DNA of 6,249 bases from Pseudomonadota bacterium. Its GTDB lineage: Bacteria > Myxococcota > UBA9042 > PHBI01. The position numbers and the translations under genes are program-made. Within the stretch, counting starts at the first letter, position 1; the number at the start of each line of letters is the position of its first letter. The stretch is from the NCBI GenBank assembly GCA_005772945.1, contig SXIE01000298.1, positions 1 through 6,249 on the forward strand, read 5' to 3'. This document shows, in pieces, positions 4,561 through 6,249 of the stretch. The notes beneath the pieces were generated by a model that searched no databases, was not told the DNA's origin, and saw only the letters and a program-made list of their open reading frames with translations.

Positions 4561-5421
4561 CGGGTCCGCGAAAACGTCGCCATCGGCGGCGAGGGCCGGC
4601 GCCGACCAGAGTTCCTCGCCGTCGATCTCCCCGAGCTGCACCCCGCGTCCCGAGGCCATCGCCTGCTCGCGCGCGCGGCACCAGCCCGACCAGCGCTCGC
4701 GCTGGGCGGCGCGATCCGCGGGCTCCGTCGCGTAGACGAAGCGGAGGTTCGCCATGCCGCTCGCGCCATCGTCGCGCCGACTTCCCTCGAGCACGCGCTC
4801 GAGCCGCGCGCCGCCTCCGAGGTGGAGACGCAGGATCTGGAGCCATGGGCGGCCGTCGCGGAGCGCACTGCGCATGACCACGCGTGCCAGCGAGGTCTCC
4901 GGCGTGCCCGCGCGCCACGCGCTGGCGAGGGCCGGAAGCCCGACCACCGGCGAGAGCGTCCGGGCCTCGGCGTGCCCGCGCGCGCGAACCCAGTCCAGCG
5001 CGTGCCCGACCAGGAGGCGCCCGAGCCCGAGCCCCCCATGGGTCGGCGCCATGCCCGGACGGGCCGTCACCGCGATGAAGTGCCATGCGCCGCCGCTCGG
5101 GCGTAGCACCGCGCGCGGCCCAGGCGGCCCATCAGCGCCGGGTGGCGACGCGTCGAACAGCGCGTCGAAGCGCGCGATCGGCCCTTGGGCCCAGAGCCCG
5201 ATCACCACGGCCTGCAGGACGGCGCCCGACCCGAAGGCCCCGAGGACGACGAGCGGATGCGGCCCCGCTGGATCGATCCACTCCAGCCACCGCGCGACGC
5301 CGCGCCCGATCCACGCCACGTGCAGCGCCTCGAACTCCGTGCGCAGTGGCGTTCCGCGGCTGAGCTCCGTGAGCGCGATCTCGCGGATCTGGCTCGTTGA
5401 CGATGCCTCTGACGCGACCAC
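4546..5421 (-). CDS. Probable GNAT-fold acyltransferase
   Basis: This is a 291-residue soluble protein with no signal peptide. Residues about 114-137 resemble GNAT motif A: HFIAVTARPGM as the strand before the acyl-CoA site, then GGLGLGRLL in place of the usual Q/R-x-x-G-x-G/A pyrophosphate loop, followed by a helix (VGHALDWVRARG) and a strand ending RTLSP (154-158). The first 100 residues and the C-terminal 90 are not typical of a minimal GNAT. The acyl donor and acceptor cannot be predicted. The start is the GTG at 5421-5419, because AGAGGGGG (5435-5428) sits six bases upstream and a promoter candidate lies just beyond. The longer ATG form (5511) would run through the ssb terminator hairpin. 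It is separated from ssb by 112 bases and is probably its own transcription unit. Its stop overlaps that of the protease. It could instead be another acyl-CoA-dependent enzyme with a related fold. Confidence 0.62.
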   Translation of the reverse strand: MVASEASSTSQIREIALTELSRGTPLRTEFEALHVAWIGRGVARWLEWIDPAGPHPLVVLGAFGSGAVLQAVVIGLWAQGPIARFDALFDASPPGADGPPGPRAVLRPSGGAWHFIAVTARPGMAPTHGGLGLGRLLVGHALDWVRARGHAEARTLSPVVGLPALASAWRAGTPETSLARVVMRSALRDGRPWLQILRLHLGGGARLERVLEGSRRDDGASGMANLRFVYATEPADRAAQRERWSGWCRAREQAMASGRGVQLGEIDGEELWSAPALAADGDVFADPRADD

Positions 5422-5454
5422 GTTGCGCCCCCTCTGCGTCCGAACGCCGACCCC

Positions 5455-5463
5455 AGTGTAGCA
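5455..5463 (-). promoter_or_regulatory. Candidate extended -10 promoter of the acyltransferase gene
   Basis: Reading on the minus strand, TGCTACACT gives TACACT (four of six matches to TATAAT) directly preceded by TGC, as in extended -10 promoters. It lies 33 bases before the GTG start, giving a leader of roughly 27 bases. No TTGACA-like -35 element is present at the right distance, since that region is occupied by the ssb terminator hairpin. Confidence 0.4.
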
Positions 5464-5472
5464 GGTGCGGCG

Positions 5473-5513
5473 CGGTGCGAGGCGCGGGTTTGATCGCCCG
5501 ACGCCTCGCACCG
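5473..5513 (-). terminator. Strong hairpin terminator of the recA-ssb operon
   Basis: CGGTGCGAGGCG (5473-5484) and its exact reverse complement CGCCTCGCACCG (5502-5513) form a 12-bp stem. An inner CGGG/CCCG stem (5485-5488 with 5497-5500) stacks on it past a single bulged A and closes an 8-base loop. It starts 20 bases after the ssb stop codon in the direction of transcription. No T-tract follows, as in many high-GC terminators. Its far edge lies nine bases from the candidate acyltransferase promoter, so it insulates the two units. Confidence 0.7.
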
Positions 5514-5533
5514 TCGCCCCCTCTTCTTCGCGC

Positions 5534-5935
5534 CTAGAACGGCACCGCTACCTCGGCGGACGAGGCCTCCACCCCACCCCCACCCGCCTCCGAGCGCCGC
5601 TCACCCTGCTCCGCCGCCGATCCCAGGAAGTTGACCCGGAACGCCACGACCTCGTGCTTCGACTGGCGCTTGCCGTCCTCCGCGTCCCACTGTTTGACCT
5701 GCACCCGCCCCTCGACAAGGACCGGCGAGCCCTTCTTGAGGAAACGCATGCACGTATCTGCAAGCTTCTCGAAGACGATGACCGTATGCCAATCCGCCAC
5801 CGACTGCTCCGTCCGCGCATCCCAGCGGTTGGTCGCCACCCGGAACGTGCACACCGACTTGCCCGCCGCGCTTACCTTCAGCTCGGGCGCCGCGCCCACG
5901 TGACCCCCCAACACGACACAGTTCACCGACAACAT
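5534..5935 (-). CDS. ssb: Single-stranded DNA-binding protein
   Basis: SSB coats ssDNA during replication and recombination and recruits partner proteins through its C-terminal tip. It has 133 residues: an OB-fold from the start to about residue 105, with NCVVLGGHVGAAPEL, FRVATNRW (31-38), ADWHTVIVFEKLADTC (47-62), FLKKGSPVLVEGRVQVKQW (65-83) and EVVAFRVNFLG (95-105). The Gly/Glu-containing linker is short. The end is EVAVPF, so the Pro-Phe tip is kept, but the acidic run seen in DDDIPF is reduced to one Glu. The ATG at 5935 is chosen because AGGAGG ends five bases before it and the OB-fold starts there; the longer frame would be antisense-like Arg/Ser-rich sequence lying over recA. recA ends ten bases upstream, so the two are surely cotranscribed. 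Confidence 0.95.
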   Translation of the reverse strand: MLSVNCVVLGGHVGAAPELKVSAAGKSVCTFRVATNRWDARTEQSVADWHTVIVFEKLADTCMRFLKKGSPVLVEGRVQVKQWDAEDGKRQSKHEVVAFRVNFLGSAAEQGERRSEAGGGGVEASSAEVAVPF

Positions 5936-5945
5936 GGTCCCCTCC

Positions 5946-6249
5946 TCACGCGGCTTCGGTTTCGACGTCGTCCGCAGCCACCGCCGTCGCCGCCGCCTGG
6001 TGCGCGTGCTCGAGGACCGCCTGCCGGATCTGCTCACGCAGCGCGCCGTTATCGTCGAGCGTCTGCCGCGCGCGGTCCTTGCCCTGCCCGAGCCGCTCGC
6101 CCTCGTACGCGTACCAGGCACCCGACTTCTCGACGAGACCGTACGCGACGCCAAGATCGATGACCTCGCTCGAGACGCAGACCCCGCGCCCGAAGAGCGT
6201 GTCGAACTCGCAGCTCTGGAAGGGCGGCGCGAGCTTGTTCTTGGCGACC
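5946..6249 (-). CDS. recA: Recombinase RecA, C-terminal part
   Basis: RecA forms filaments on ssDNA, drives strand exchange and stimulates LexA self-cleavage. The visible 100 residues are the C-terminal domain: VAKNKLAPPFQSCEFDTLFGRG at 1-22, the EVIDLGVAYGLVEKSGAWYAYEGERLGQGK block and RARQTLDDN, then a helical Ala-rich tail ending DDVETEAA. This block is highly characteristic of RecA. The Walker A/B ATPase core and the promoter with any LexA box lie beyond position 6249. The stop TGA at 5948-5946 shares its A with the AGGAGG of ssb, giving a ten-base gap and likely translational coupling. The tail is acidic but weaker than in Escherichia coli. Some myxobacteria carry two recA genes; which one this is cannot be told here. 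Confidence 0.97.
   Translation of the reverse strand, partial: VAKNKLAPPFQSCEFDTLFGRGVCVSSEVIDLGVAYGLVEKSGAWYAYEGERLGQGKDRARQTLDDNGALREQIRQAVLEHAHQAAATAVAADDVETEAA

Noticed and set aside
2387..5086. 899-residue minus-strand open frame opposite the protease
   Set aside because: It is made largely of Ala/Arg/Val from reading Cys/Gly/Ser codons backward. The plus-strand protein has a zinc site, repeats and a signal peptide, so this frame is an artefact.
4546..5511. Longer ATG-start version of the acyltransferase
   Set aside because: It would translate through the recA-ssb terminator hairpin and the candidate promoter, the added 30 residues are Arg-rich, and the GTG at 5421 has a better ribosome-binding site.
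5534..6154. Longer 206-residue version of SSB
   Set aside because: The first 73 residues are Arg/Ser-rich and overlap the recA coding region in another frame. The OB-fold begins at the ATG at 5935, with its own AGGAGG.

Overview
This is a high-GC bacterial window that most likely comes from a myxobacterium (Myxococcota). The strongest pointer is the C-terminus of the large secreted metalloprotease. It carries a Cys-containing, MYXO-CTERM-like tail (Gly-Cys, short hydrophobic stretch, four arginines), a sorting signal known essentially from that phylum. Six-fold Cys-rich repeats, a B12-dependent ribonucleotide reductase and frequent GTG starts fit the same picture. The species cannot be named from the sequence alone.

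Layout, left to right. (1) Positions 1-415, minus strand: the first 138 residues of the adenosylcobalamin-dependent ribonucleotide reductase NrdJ, cut by the window edge. (2) Positions 416-1103: a 688-base region between divergent genes with no convincing gene. It holds a pair of NrdR-like operator boxes 32 bp apart (745-760 and 777-792), probably controlling nrdJ through a long leader, and several short hairpins. (3) Positions 1104-1595, plus strand: smpB, the tmRNA partner of trans-translation, starting at GTG. (4) Positions 1705-2295 and 2348-4549, plus strand: a 196-residue exported protein of unknown function, followed 52 bases later by a 733-residue secreted matrixin-type zinc metalloprotease with a Cys-rich repeat stalk and an anchoring tail. 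(5) Positions 4546-5421, minus strand: a probable GNAT-fold acyltransferase. Its stop codon overlaps that of the protease, and both stops lie in the loop of a 7-bp hairpin. (6) Positions 5534-5935 and 5946-6249, minus strand: ssb and the C-terminal 100 codons of recA. They form a tight recA-ssb operon closed by a strong 12-bp hairpin at 5473-5513.

How it fits together. Most of the window is core information processing: dNTP supply (nrdJ), ribosome rescue (smpB), and recombination and ssDNA binding (recA-ssb). The accessory-looking part is the secreted pair at 1705-4549. The protease has a signal peptide that leads almost directly into the catalytic domain, with no visible cysteine-switch propeptide. 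The small exported protein in front of it is therefore a reasonable candidate partner, such as an inhibitor, chaperone or targeting factor. That role is inference only. I see no mobile element, CRISPR array, tRNA, rRNA or phage gene. The most original observations are the NrdR box pair, the exported protein/protease pair, the convergent stop codons inside a hairpin loop, and the weakly acidic SSB tail.
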